Source: Flavonifractor avistercoris
GTDB taxonomy: Bacteria; Bacillota; Clostridia; Oscillospirales; Oscillospiraceae
Length of the DNA stretch: 10,898 nt
NCBI GenBank assembly: GCA_019119085.1
Contig: DWXT01000152.1
Location: 1 to 10,898, forward strand
Reading direction: 5' to 3'
How positions within the stretch are numbered: the stretch's first letter is position 1; every line of letters starts with the position of its first letter. The notes under the pieces are model-generated. The model did no database searches. It was not told the origin of the DNA and saw nothing but the letters and a program-made list of their open reading frames with translations. Shown one piece after another: positions 1 through 5,074 of this stretch. Both the position numbers and the translations under genes were made by a program.

Positions 1-44
1 GGTCATCCTTTTTTATTTCCCTTGCATTGGAAGCTGTCCGGCAT

Positions 45-75
45 AAAAACGGCGGAGGCCAGAGGCCTCCGCCGT
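45..75 (-). terminator. Intrinsic terminator after the tautomerase gene
   Basis: A perfect 12-bp inverted repeat (arms ACGGCGGAGGCC and GGCCTCCGCCGT, 3-nt loop) begins 10 nt past the tautomerase stop codon. On the minus strand it is followed directly by a run of five T residues (45-49). It should end the kinase-like/tautomerase transcript. Positions 1-44 hold nothing I can assign. Confidence 0.88.
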
Positions 76-84
76 GCTGCTGTT

Positions 85-324
85 CTATTTTCCCGGGGGA
101 TATCGTTTTTCTCCGTCCAGGATCCATACGGTATCCAGGCGGGCGCGGATTTCCGGCCGCTCCACCCGGTCGTCCCAGTCCTCCGGGGCCACCTCCTCCA
201 GGGAGATGGTGATGTCCTCCGGGGCGCAGCCCCAGACCTCCATCAGGGCCTGGTTCAGCCGCTCCACCGCAGCCCGCCTGGCCGCCTCATCCCTGGGGTA
301 GCACTTGATGGACAGGTAGGGCAT
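85..324 (-). CDS. Small tautomerase (4-oxalocrotonate tautomerase superfamily, PptA-like)
   Basis: A 79-residue protein starting Met-Pro. Removal of the initiator Met would expose the N-terminal proline that is the catalytic base of this superfamily. Length and pattern (MPYLSIKCYPR at the start, then a helix, then a second strand ITISLEEVAPEDW at about 38-50) resemble E. coli PptA more than the 62-residue 4-OT enzymes. Such enzymes ketonise enols of 2-keto acids, usually as small homo-oligomers in the cytosol; the natural substrate cannot be read from sequence. The start codon lies 4 bp after the stop of the kinase-like gene with only a weak ribosome binding site of its own, so it is probably translated by coupling from the same mRNA. 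A terminator follows 10 nt after the stop. The family call is fairly sure, the physiological role unknown. Confidence 0.82.
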   Translation of the reverse strand: MPYLSIKCYPRDEAARRAAVERLNQALMEVWGCAPEDITISLEEVAPEDWDDRVERPEIRARLDTVWILDGEKRYPPGK

Positions 325-328
325 GGCC

Positions 329-922
329 TTACACCCCGGCTATTGCCTGGGCGGCGGCCTTGATAATCGTCACACAGGCGTTGATGCCGAGGGTGCTGTT
401 GACGCACAGATCGTACTCCCGGCTCTGCCCCCACCGGCCGTTGGCGAAATAGTTGTAGTAGGAGGCGCGGGCCTTGTCCTGGCGGATCACAAAGCTCTCC
501 AGGTTGGCCTGCTCCACGCCGTACTCCACCCGGGCACGGCGCACCCGCTCGTCCAGGGGGGCGTGGACAAACACGCTCAGCAGGCAGGGCTCGTCCCGCA
601 GAATGTAGTCGGCGCACCGTCCCACAATGACGCAGGACTCCTTGGCGGCCGCCTCCTTGATCACTTTGGCCTGGGCGACAAACACCTGATCAGGCACTGA
701 TGGGGTCTGTACCGCGGTATAGAGGTCGTACAGGAAGCTGTTGGTAGGGCGCTGATGCTCCGTATCCCGGATAAAATTCTCCGAGAAGCCGGTCTTTTTG
801 GCCACCGCCGCGATGAGCTCCTTGTCGTAGAAGGTGATGCCCAGCTCCTCCGACAGCTTCTTGGCGATGAGCCGCCCGCCGGAACCATATTCCCGGCCGA
901 TGGTGATGACAACGTGCTTCAT
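329..922 (-). CDS. Cytidylate kinase-like P-loop protein
   Basis: A 197-residue protein of the cytidylate-kinase-2 type (Pfam Cytidylate_kin2). The N-terminus reads MKHVVITIGREYGSGGR: the glycine-rich loop at about residues 8-16 has GSGGR where classical Walker A motifs have GxGK[ST], which is typical of this family. A second family block is CVIVGRCADYIL in the middle, and the C-terminal part has YDLCVNSTLGI. The ATG at 922 was chosen over one 12 codons upstream because an 8-nt Shine-Dalgarno match (AGGAGGTG, 928-935) sits 5 nt before it. True CMP kinase function is not proven; this subfamily often occurs in addition to a normal cmk, and its substrate is generally unknown. It has its own strong promoter (947-975) and is followed after 4 bp by the tautomerase gene, so the two form a short operon. 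Confidence 0.85.
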   Translation of the reverse strand: MKHVVITIGREYGSGGRLIAKKLSEELGITFYDKELIAAVAKKTGFSENFIRDTEHQRPTNSFLYDLYTAVQTPSVPDQVFVAQAKVIKEAAAKESCVIVGRCADYILRDEPCLLSVFVHAPLDERVRRARVEYGVEQANLESFVIRQDKARASYYNYFANGRWGQSREYDLCVNSTLGINACVTIIKAAAQAIAGV

Positions 923-946
923 AAGGACACCTCCTATCCTACCTTT

Positions 947-975
947 ATTATAATACAAACCGGCCGGTTCGTCAA
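947..975 (-). promoter_or_regulatory. Sigma-A promoter with a palindromic spacer, upstream of the kinase-like gene
   Basis: On the minus strand, TTGACG (975-970), a 17-bp spacer and a perfect TATAAT (952-947) lie 24 bp before the chosen start codon. The spacer contains the perfect 12-bp palindrome AACCGGCCGGTT (958-969) filling most of the gap between -35 and -10, where a dimeric regulator could block polymerase. The promoter begins only 8 bp past the stop of the anti-sigma gene and no terminator separates them, so read-through from the sigma operon is also possible. Confidence 0.85.
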
Positions 976-983
976 AGCGGATT

Positions 984-2201
984 TTACTGCCGGATGTCCC
1001 TGCTCCCCGAGTAGCGGGAGGACAGAACTTCCTGGATGGAGATGCCGTCCATGACGCCGTCCTCCCACAGTTTCAGGAGGGCTTCCGGCTGAGCGTAGAC
1101 CAGTGCGCCGTAGATCTGCACGCCGTTCTCCGTCACATAGTCCTCCATGGCGGCGAAGTCGTAGTACCCGTTTGGGAGCAGCGGGCCGGCCAGGGCCTCC
1201 ACCGCCTCCGGCCGGTCGGCCAGGTAGGCCAGCATGGACTCGAAGTGCTGCTTCTCCACGCTTCCATCGTACTGGACCTTGCTCTGGGGTGTGAACGTGC
1301 GCTGTTTCAAGGTGTCGAACATCTGACTATAAGAAAACATCGGATACTTTTCCTCATCTGGGGCGGCGTCCAGGTAGGGACAAGCCTGGGTGGGGTAGCC
1401 TACGATCATATTCTCCTCTGCCATACGCACCGCCGCCCAGCGGAAGGAGAGTATGTCCTCATATGCCTCGTACTCTTGGGCCAGCATGGCCAGCTTGATG
1501 GGGTTCAGGTCCTCCGGGAAGTGAGCCCAGGCGGCCACATAGGAAGTAGCCGGGAGCTGGGTCAGGTAGTCGATCTTCTCCTGACCCATGTTGCTCTCCC
1601 GCAGATCGCAGCCATCCTGGGCGATGGCCTCCATGAGCAACAGGTCGAAGGCATCCCGCTGCATGGACGGGACGATCCACGCCCCCGATCCATACTCATC
1701 GGGGGCCATGGTACGAACGGCCTGACTGGTCTGTCCGGTCAGCCAGTCCCTTGTCTCATAGGTGAGCGTGTAGCGCCCGAAACCCTTCGGCTCCGCCGTG
1801 GCCCCCGTCATGGTCTGGCCGGGCACCAGGAGGCTGTAGAGCGCCGTCAGATCGAAGGTCACGTCGGTTTGTTCGCTCTGCCCCACGGTCTGGGCATTGG
1901 GTTGGTAGTGGAAAGAGGACACGACGGGCTCCACGACAAAGCGCACCCCCAGCAGCACGGCCAGCACGATGCAGGCCGCCCACACCGCCGTCCGCCGCAG
2001 GCGGCGGTTCATCTTCTTCTGAATGTGCCGCACCTCCCCGGCGGGGGCCTGGGCCTCTGCCGTTCCCAGCTCGTCCTCCACCCGCTCCGCCAGGTAGTCG
2101 GCGATGGCCTCGCTCTTCTCCAGCTCCGCCTCCACCATGGCCCGCTCTTCCTCGCTGGCCTGCCCGGCCCGATATTTCTCCAGCAGCTCCCGGAATGTCA
2201 T
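984..2201 (-). CDS. Membrane-anchored anti-sigma factor (Sigma_reg_N / Sigma_reg_C type)
   Basis: A 405-residue, single-pass membrane protein that probably holds the ECF sigma factor inactive. Residues 1-65 are charged and cytoplasmic, with a short helical segment (MTFRELLEKYRAG) and no zinc-binding HxxxCxxC motif. Residues about 66-90 have basic residues followed by a hydrophobic helix (AVWAACIVLAVLLGVRFVV), like Sigma_reg_N. The long outside part ends in a block at about 219-392, including YVTENGVQIYGALVYA and LLKLWEDGVMDGISI, which resembles Sigma_reg_C. The ATG at 2201 overlaps the sigma stop as ATGA and is preceded by GGAGGG 6 nt upstream, so an upstream alternative 15 codons longer is unlikely. 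Coupled translation fits a 1:1 sigma/anti-sigma pair. The signal sensed by the extracellular domain is unknown. Confidence 0.85.
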   Translation of the reverse strand: MTFRELLEKYRAGQASEEERAMVEAELEKSEAIADYLAERVEDELGTAEAQAPAGEVRHIQKKMNRRLRRTAVWAACIVLAVLLGVRFVVEPVVSSFHYQPNAQTVGQSEQTDVTFDLTALYSLLVPGQTMTGATAEPKGFGRYTLTYETRDWLTGQTSQAVRTMAPDEYGSGAWIVPSMQRDAFDLLLMEAIAQDGCDLRESNMGQEKIDYLTQLPATSYVAAWAHFPEDLNPIKLAMLAQEYEAYEDILSFRWAAVRMAEENMIVGYPTQACPYLDAAPDEEKYPMFSYSQMFDTLKQRTFTPQSKVQYDGSVEKQHFESMLAYLADRPEAVEALAGPLLPNGYYDFAAMEDYVTENGVQIYGALVYAQPEALLKLWEDGVMDGISIQEVLSSRYSGSRDIRQ

Positions 2202-2686
2202 AGCTGTCCCTCCAATCTGGTCTTCAGTTTCTTCCGCGCCCGGCACAGCAGGGTGCGGGCCGCCCCGGGGGAGATGCCCATGGCCGCCCCCACCTCTTTC
2301 AGGGAGAGCTCACCATAATAATAGAGGGTGATCACCTCCCGATCCGCCGGGGAAAGGGCCTGCACCGCCTGATACACCGTGCGGCGGGTCTCCTGGCGGA
2401 TGAGCTCCTCCAGGATGTCCCCCTCCGCCGGCAGCCGCTCGGGATCGGGGGGCTCCGGGGCCAGGCGCTTCCCCCGGCGGAGCTCGTCCAGCCACAGGTT
2501 GCGGCACACCTTGAACAGCCAGCCCCGCCACTGCACCCCCTCCCCCTCCAGGGAGAGGAGGGCCCGGCAGAAGGCCTCCGCCGTCAGATCCTGGGCCCGG
2601 GCCCGGTTCTGGCAGAGGGAGTAGGCGTAGAGATACAGCTCCCCGGCATAGCGCCGGTACAGCTCCTCCAGCGATCTGGGCTCCAT
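2198..2686 (-). CDS. ECF-type RNA polymerase sigma factor
   Basis: A 162-residue sigma-70 family protein of minimal ECF build. Region 2 covers about residues 6-72: YRRYAGELYLYAYSLC, then AQDLTAEAFCRALL and the WRGWLFKVCRNLWLDELRR block that contacts the -10 element. A Pro-rich linker (77-90) is followed by region 4 (about 103-158), with LSPADREVITLYYYGELSLKEV and a helix-turn-helix ending AARTLLCRARKKL that reads the -35 element. No extra C-terminal domain is present. The start at 2686 follows a purine-rich GGGGGAGGAG. The stop codon overlaps the anti-sigma start by 4 nt. A candidate self-controlled promoter lies at 2710-2735. It probably drives an envelope-stress or signal response, but the regulon is not visible here. 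Confidence 0.93.
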   Translation of the reverse strand: MEPRSLEELYRRYAGELYLYAYSLCQNRARAQDLTAEAFCRALLSLEGEGVQWRGWLFKVCRNLWLDELRRGKRLAPEPPDPERLPAEGDILEELIRQETRRTVYQAVQALSPADREVITLYYYGELSLKEVGAAMGISPGAARTLLCRARKKLKTRLEGQL

Positions 2687-2709
2687 GCTCCTCCCCCCTT
2701 CACCCCTAC

Positions 2710-2735
2710 AACGTCCCGGCGGCCAAAAGGTTACA
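2710..2735 (-). promoter_or_regulatory. Candidate autoregulatory ECF promoter of the sigma/anti-sigma operon
   Basis: On the minus strand, TGTAAC (2735-2730), a 16-bp spacer and CGTT (2713-2710) lie just upstream of the sigma start. AAC-containing -35 and CGT-containing -10 elements with 16-17 bp between them are the standard form for ECF promoters such as those of Bacillus SigX, SigM and SigW. No sigma-A-type TATAAT is seen in this stretch on this strand. The implied leader is short, under 25 nt. Confidence 0.6.
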
Positions 2736-2831
2736 CCTCCGCCGCAAAATGAATGGCATCTTTCTTTTTTTGCAGATCAGCCGATAGACGCGCCGGTTTT
2801 CCCTTCATTTTTGCAATTACGAATTTTTTAC

Positions 2832-2860
2832 TTGCATTTTGTGGGCAAACTGGTTATAAT
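2832..2860 (+). promoter_or_regulatory. Sigma-A promoter of gdhA
   Basis: TTGCAT (2832-2837), a 17-bp spacer and a perfect TATAAT (2855-2860) give a near-consensus vegetative promoter, preceded by an AT-rich stretch (about 2810-2832) that could act as an UP element. Transcription would start near 2867 and leave a leader of about 93 nt. This promoter and the divergent ECF promoter are about 100 bp apart, so the 273-bp space between the two genes is a shared control region. Confidence 0.85.
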
Positions 2861-2884
2861 AGACTTCACTATGGCAGAGTGGAT

Positions 2885-2936
2885 CGGAGAGCTGCCTCCA
2901 CAAAAACATTCTCCGGCCCGCAGATCCACGCGGGCC
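2885..2936 (+). promoter_or_regulatory. Two consecutive hairpins in the gdhA leader
   Basis: The leader can form CGGAGA (2885-2890) with TCTCCG (2910-2915) around a 19-nt loop. It can also form GGCCCGC (2915-2921) with GCGGGCC (2930-2936) around an 8-nt loop. The second ends 23 nt before the start codon, just upstream of the AAAGGGG ribosome binding site. Neither has a T run, so they are not simple terminators. They could stabilise the mRNA or affect translation; no known riboswitch class was recognised. Confidence 0.4.
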
Positions 2937-2959
2937 GCCAAGCAAAGGGGTTTGGCAAC

Positions 2960-4315
2960 ATGGCATTTACGTTTACCAATTCGTACCTCCAGGGCGTGTA
3001 TGAGGAGGTCTGCCGGAAGAACTCCCACGAGCCTGAGTTCCTCCAGGCCGTGGGCGAGGTGCTGGAGTCCCTCCAGCCTGTGGCCGAGCAGCGGCCCGAC
3101 ATCGTCCGCTCCGGCGTCATTGACCGGATTGTGGAGCCGGAGCGCAGCCTGCTGTTCCGCATCTCCTGGGTGGACGACCAGGGCAAGGTGCAGGTCAACC
3201 GGGGCTACCGGGTGCAGTTCTCCACCGCCATCGGCCCCTCCAAGGGCGGCCTGCGGTTCCACCCCTCGGTCAACCTGTCCATCATCAAGTTCCTGGGCTT
3301 TGAGCAGATCTTCAAGAACTCCCTCACCGGCCTGCCCATGGGCGGCGGCAAGGGCGGCTCCGACTTCGATCCCAAGGGCAAGAGCAGCAATGAGGTCATG
3401 CGTTTCTGTCAGTCCTTCATGACCGAGCTGCAGCGCCACATCGGCCCCGACACCGACGTGCCCGCCGGCGACATCGGCGTGGGCGCCCGGGAGATCGGCT
3501 ACCTGTTCGGCCAGTACAAGCGCATCCGCAACGAGTTCAACGGCGTGCTCACCGGCAAGGGCCTGAGCTACGGCGGCTCCCTGGTGCGCACCGAGGCCAC
3601 CGGCTACGGCCTGTGCTACTTTGCCGACGAGATGATGAAGGCCGCCGGCAAGTCCTTCCAGGGCCAGAGCGTGGTGATCTCCGGCTCCGGCAACGTGGCC
3701 ATCTATGCCAACCAGAAGGCCACCCAGCTGGGCGGCAAGGTCATCGCCATGAGCGACTCCAACGGTTACATTGTAGACGAGAACGGCATCGATTACAAGA
3801 TCATCCAGGAGATCAAGGAGGTCAAGCGCGCGCGCATCAAGACCTACCTGGACTACGTGCCCACCGCCAAGTACGTGGAGGGCTGCCAGGGTATCTGGAG
3901 CGTCCCCTGCGGCATCGCCCTGCCCTGCGCCACCCAGAACGAGTTGCCCCTGGAGGGGGCCAAGGCCCTGGTGGAGCACGGCTGCTTCGCCGTGGCCGAG
4001 GGCGCCAACATGCCCTCCACCCCCGAGGCTGTGGCCTATTTCCAGGAGCACGGCGTCCTCTTCGCCCCCGCCAAGGCGTCCAACGCCGGCGGCGTGGCCA
4101 CCTCCGGCCTGGAGATGAGCCAGAACTCCATGCGCCTGAGCTGGTCTTTCGAGGAGGTTGACCAGAAGCTCCACGGCATCATGACCAACATCTACCACAA
4201 CGCCGCCAAGGCCGCCGAGGAGTACGGCATGCCCGGCAACCTGGTGGCGGGCGCCAACATCGCCGGCTTCCTCAAGGTGGCCGACGCCATGATCTGGCAG
4301 GGCGTCTCCTATTAA
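2960..4315 (+). CDS. gdhA: NADP-specific glutamate dehydrogenase
   Basis: A 451-residue enzyme of the hexameric family (usual length about 445-450) that makes glutamate from 2-oxoglutarate and ammonium with NADPH in the cytosol (EC 1.4.1.4). Substrate-domain residues are all present: K95 in GPSKGGLRFHP, K119 in IFKN, the catalytic lysine K131 in PMGGGKGGSDFDP, and D171 in DVPAGDIGVG. The dinucleotide fold shows SGSGNVA (241-247), and the second strand ends MSDSNGYI (264-271), as in NADP-dependent E. coli GdhA rather than NAD-dependent clostridial enzymes; coenzyme preference is inferred from this. ATG 2960 was chosen over an in-frame codon 69 codons upstream because family homology starts here, AAAGGGG lies 9 nt before it, and the promoter maps downstream of the earlier codon. 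Unusually, its last 37 nt recur twice downstream with synonymous changes. Confidence 0.96.
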   Translation: MAFTFTNSYLQGVYEEVCRKNSHEPEFLQAVGEVLESLQPVAEQRPDIVRSGVIDRIVEPERSLLFRISWVDDQGKVQVNRGYRVQFSTAIGPSKGGLRFHPSVNLSIIKFLGFEQIFKNSLTGLPMGGGKGGSDFDPKGKSSNEVMRFCQSFMTELQRHIGPDTDVPAGDIGVGAREIGYLFGQYKRIRNEFNGVLTGKGLSYGGSLVRTEATGYGLCYFADEMMKAAGKSFQGQSVVISGSGNVAIYANQKATQLGGKVIAMSDSNGYIVDENGIDYKIIQEIKEVKRARIKTYLDYVPTAKYVEGCQGIWSVPCGIALPCATQNELPLEGAKALVEHGCFAVAEGANMPSTPEAVAYFQEHGVLFAPAKASNAGGVATSGLEMSQNSMRLSWSFEEVDQKLHGIMTNIYHNAAKAAEEYGMPGNLVAGANIAGFLKVADAMIWQGVSY

Positions 4316-4347
4316 GGGACACAGATAGCAATATACCAGACTTCCAG

Positions 4348-4377
4348 GGGGACGCGGCAGAGCCGCGTCCCCTTTTT
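4348..4377 (+). terminator. gdhA: gdhA terminator, copy 1
   Basis: An 11-bp GC-rich stem (arms GGGGACGCGGC and GCCGCGTCCCC, loop AGA) is followed at once by five T residues, 32 nt past the gdhA stop codon. It is a textbook factor-independent terminator. Confidence 0.95.
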
Positions 4378-4406
4378 GCGTCGGCCACCGGGGCCCCATC
4401 CCAGAT

Positions 4407-4495
4407 GGGGCGGCGCGCAAGCGCCGTGCGAGCGTTTTCGCCGGAGGCGAAAACCTCGGCGCAGGGCGGATTCATTCCGCCCGAGCATGTCAAAT
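4407..4495 (+). repeat. Dispersed multi-hairpin core element, copy in unit A1
   Basis: An 89-bp core running from GGGGCGGCGC to CATGTCAAAT, shared with 4660-4748 and, at a separate locus, with 6685-6772. It folds as GGCGC/GCGCC with a GCAA loop, then GTTTTCGCC/GGCGAAAAC with a GGA loop, then GGGCGGA/TCCGCCC. A leading stem GCCCCATC/GATGGGGC overlaps its first bases, and a trailing stem CCCAAAACGC/GCGTTTTGGG follows. No plausible protein is encoded on either strand. It resembles REP/BIME or MITE-like intergenic repeats; the family name is unknown to me. Confidence 0.85.
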
Positions 4496-4531
4496 TCAGC
4501 AGGGTTCCCAAAACGCCCCGCGTTTTGGGAC

Positions 4532-4568
4532 GGCCGACGCCATGATCTGGCAGGGCGTGTCCTATTAA
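4532..4568 (+). pseudogene. gdhA: gdhA 3'-terminal fragment, copy 2
   Basis: A 37-nt copy of the end of gdhA, including its TAA stop. Read in the gdhA frame it still encodes ADAMIWQGVSY, with one silent change from the real gene end (GTC to GTG). It has no upstream coding sequence and cannot make protein on its own. Confidence 0.88.
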
Positions 4569-4600
4569 GGGACGCAGAAAGCAATATACCAGCTTTCCAG

Positions 4601-4630
4601 GGGGACGCGGCAAAGCCGCGTCCCCTTTTT
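4601..4630 (+). terminator. gdhA terminator, copy 2
   Basis: Same 11-bp stem as copy 1, exactly 253 bp further on, with loop AAA and a five-T tail. It would catch any read-through of the first terminator. Confidence 0.9.
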
Positions 4631-4659
4631 GCGTCGGCCACCGGGGCTCCATCCCAGAT

Positions 4660-4748
4660 GGGGCGGCGCGCAAGCGCCATGCGAGCGTTTTCGCCGGAGG
4701 CGAAAACCTCGGCGCAGGGCGGATTCATTCCGCCCGAGCATGTCAAAT
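4660..4748 (+). repeat. Dispersed multi-hairpin core element, copy in unit A2
   Basis: Almost identical to 4407-4495: one base differs in the segment after the GCAA-loop hairpin (CCATGCG instead of CCGTGCG). All stems are kept. It is followed by the trailing hairpin CCCAAAATGC/GCGTTTTGGG, then directly by the third gdhA tail. Confidence 0.85.
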
Positions 4749-4784
4749 TCAGCAGGGTTCCCAAAATGCGGGGCGTTTTGGGAC

Positions 4785-4821
4785 GGCCGACGCCATAATC
4801 TGGCAGGGCGTCAGCTACTAA
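4785..4821 (+). pseudogene. gdhA: gdhA 3'-terminal fragment, copy 3
   Basis: A 37-nt gdhA end encoding ADAIIWQGVSY and stop. The final codons differ silently from the real gene (GTC AGC TAC TAA against GTC TCC TAT TAA), and there is one conservative Met to Ile change. Serine moved between the TCN and AGY codon sets without changing the residue. This suggests the fragment diverged while it was the end of a working gene. Confidence 0.85.
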
Positions 4822-4853
4822 GAACACTTGCAAAACACGCACCAGCTTTCCAG

Positions 4854-4883
4854 GGGGACGCGGCAAGGCCGCGTCCCCTTTTT
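4854..4883 (+). terminator. gdhA terminator, copy 3
   Basis: Same stem arms as copies 1 and 2, loop AAG, five-T tail. The stem is fully conserved across the three copies while the loop differs in each. Confidence 0.9.
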
Positions 4884-4973
4884 GCGCCGGCCACCGGGGC
4901 CCCGCCTTTCCGGCCTGTTTCTCTACCAAACAGAGGATTTTTCCGTTTCAGGCTGTTCTCCTTCCCGATCTTC

Positions 4974-4982
4974 TGCTATAAT
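4974..4982 (+). promoter_or_regulatory. Extended -10 promoter of the FAD oxidoreductase gene
   Basis: TGCTATAAT is a perfect extended -10 (TG, one base, TATAAT at 4977-4982). At the usual -35 distance there is only a weak TGTTCT (4954-4959), as often seen with extended -10 promoters. Transcription would begin near 4989 and give a leader of about 86 nt. The stretch 4904-4973 upstream holds only a weak CTGTTT/AAACAG inverted repeat (4915-4933) followed by a short T run. Confidence 0.75.
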
Positions 4983-5074
4983 GGACGCACTGTCTATCTC
5001 TGTCTGCAATCCGCCGTGCCGGGCGCGGCGTTATCCTGATTTACGCTCACTCGACTGAAACGGAGGCCGCACCC

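Larger units (their letters stand above)
4279..4531 (+). repeat. Repeat unit A1: gdhA 3' end, terminator and hairpin element
   Basis: First of three direct repeats with an exact 253-bp period (starts 4279, 4532 and 4785, each at GGCCGACGCC). It holds the real last 37 nt of gdhA, a 32-nt spacer, the first terminator, and a 134-bp multi-hairpin block (4398-4531) that ends in GCGTTTTGGGAC. Homology with the next units begins sharply at 4279: the preceding bases are gene-specific here, but are the end of the hairpin block before units A2 and A3. With units A2 and A3 it accounts for most of the 759-nt gene-free stretch after gdhA. Confidence 0.93.
4532..4784 (+). repeat. Repeat unit A2: spare gdhA tail, terminator and hairpin element
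   Basis: Second full 253-bp unit, closely matching A1. Differences cluster in the spacer after the stop codon and in loops: the terminator loop is AAA instead of AGA. The trailing hairpin has apex GGG instead of CCC, with one arm base changed to give a G-T pair. The tail has GTG where A1 has GTC, a silent valine change. Confidence 0.93.
4785..4903 (+). repeat. Repeat unit A3, truncated
   Basis: The third copy keeps the gdhA tail, spacer and terminator and stops matching after CCGGGGCCCC at 4903, where the hairpin element would continue; sequence beyond is unrelated. It is the most divergent copy, in both the coding tail and the spacer. It may be the original gene end into which the other units were added, or the truncated last copy of an array. 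Confidence 0.88.

Noticed and set aside
2828..4420. A 530-codon open frame on the minus strand across gdhA
   Set aside because: It mirrors gdhA in the antisense direction, is low-complexity Ala/Gly/His/Leu-rich as expected for GC-rich antisense, and has no family motif. gdhA on the other strand is certain.
4421..4531. Group II intron 5' end (GTGCGAG start after a terminator)
   Set aside because: The block is only about 110 bp, shows no domain V or reverse transcriptase, and the GTGCG is not kept in the copy after the FAD gene (GTACA).
4279..4903. CRISPR array
   Set aside because: The units are 253 bp and nearly identical throughout, with no short repeats separated by unique spacers and no cas genes.
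4312..4929. Open frames through the gdhA repeat array, on both strands, with repeated peptide segments
   Set aside because: The repeats in the peptides come only from the DNA repeats. The frames run through terminators and hairpins, have no ribosome binding sites and resemble no known protein.
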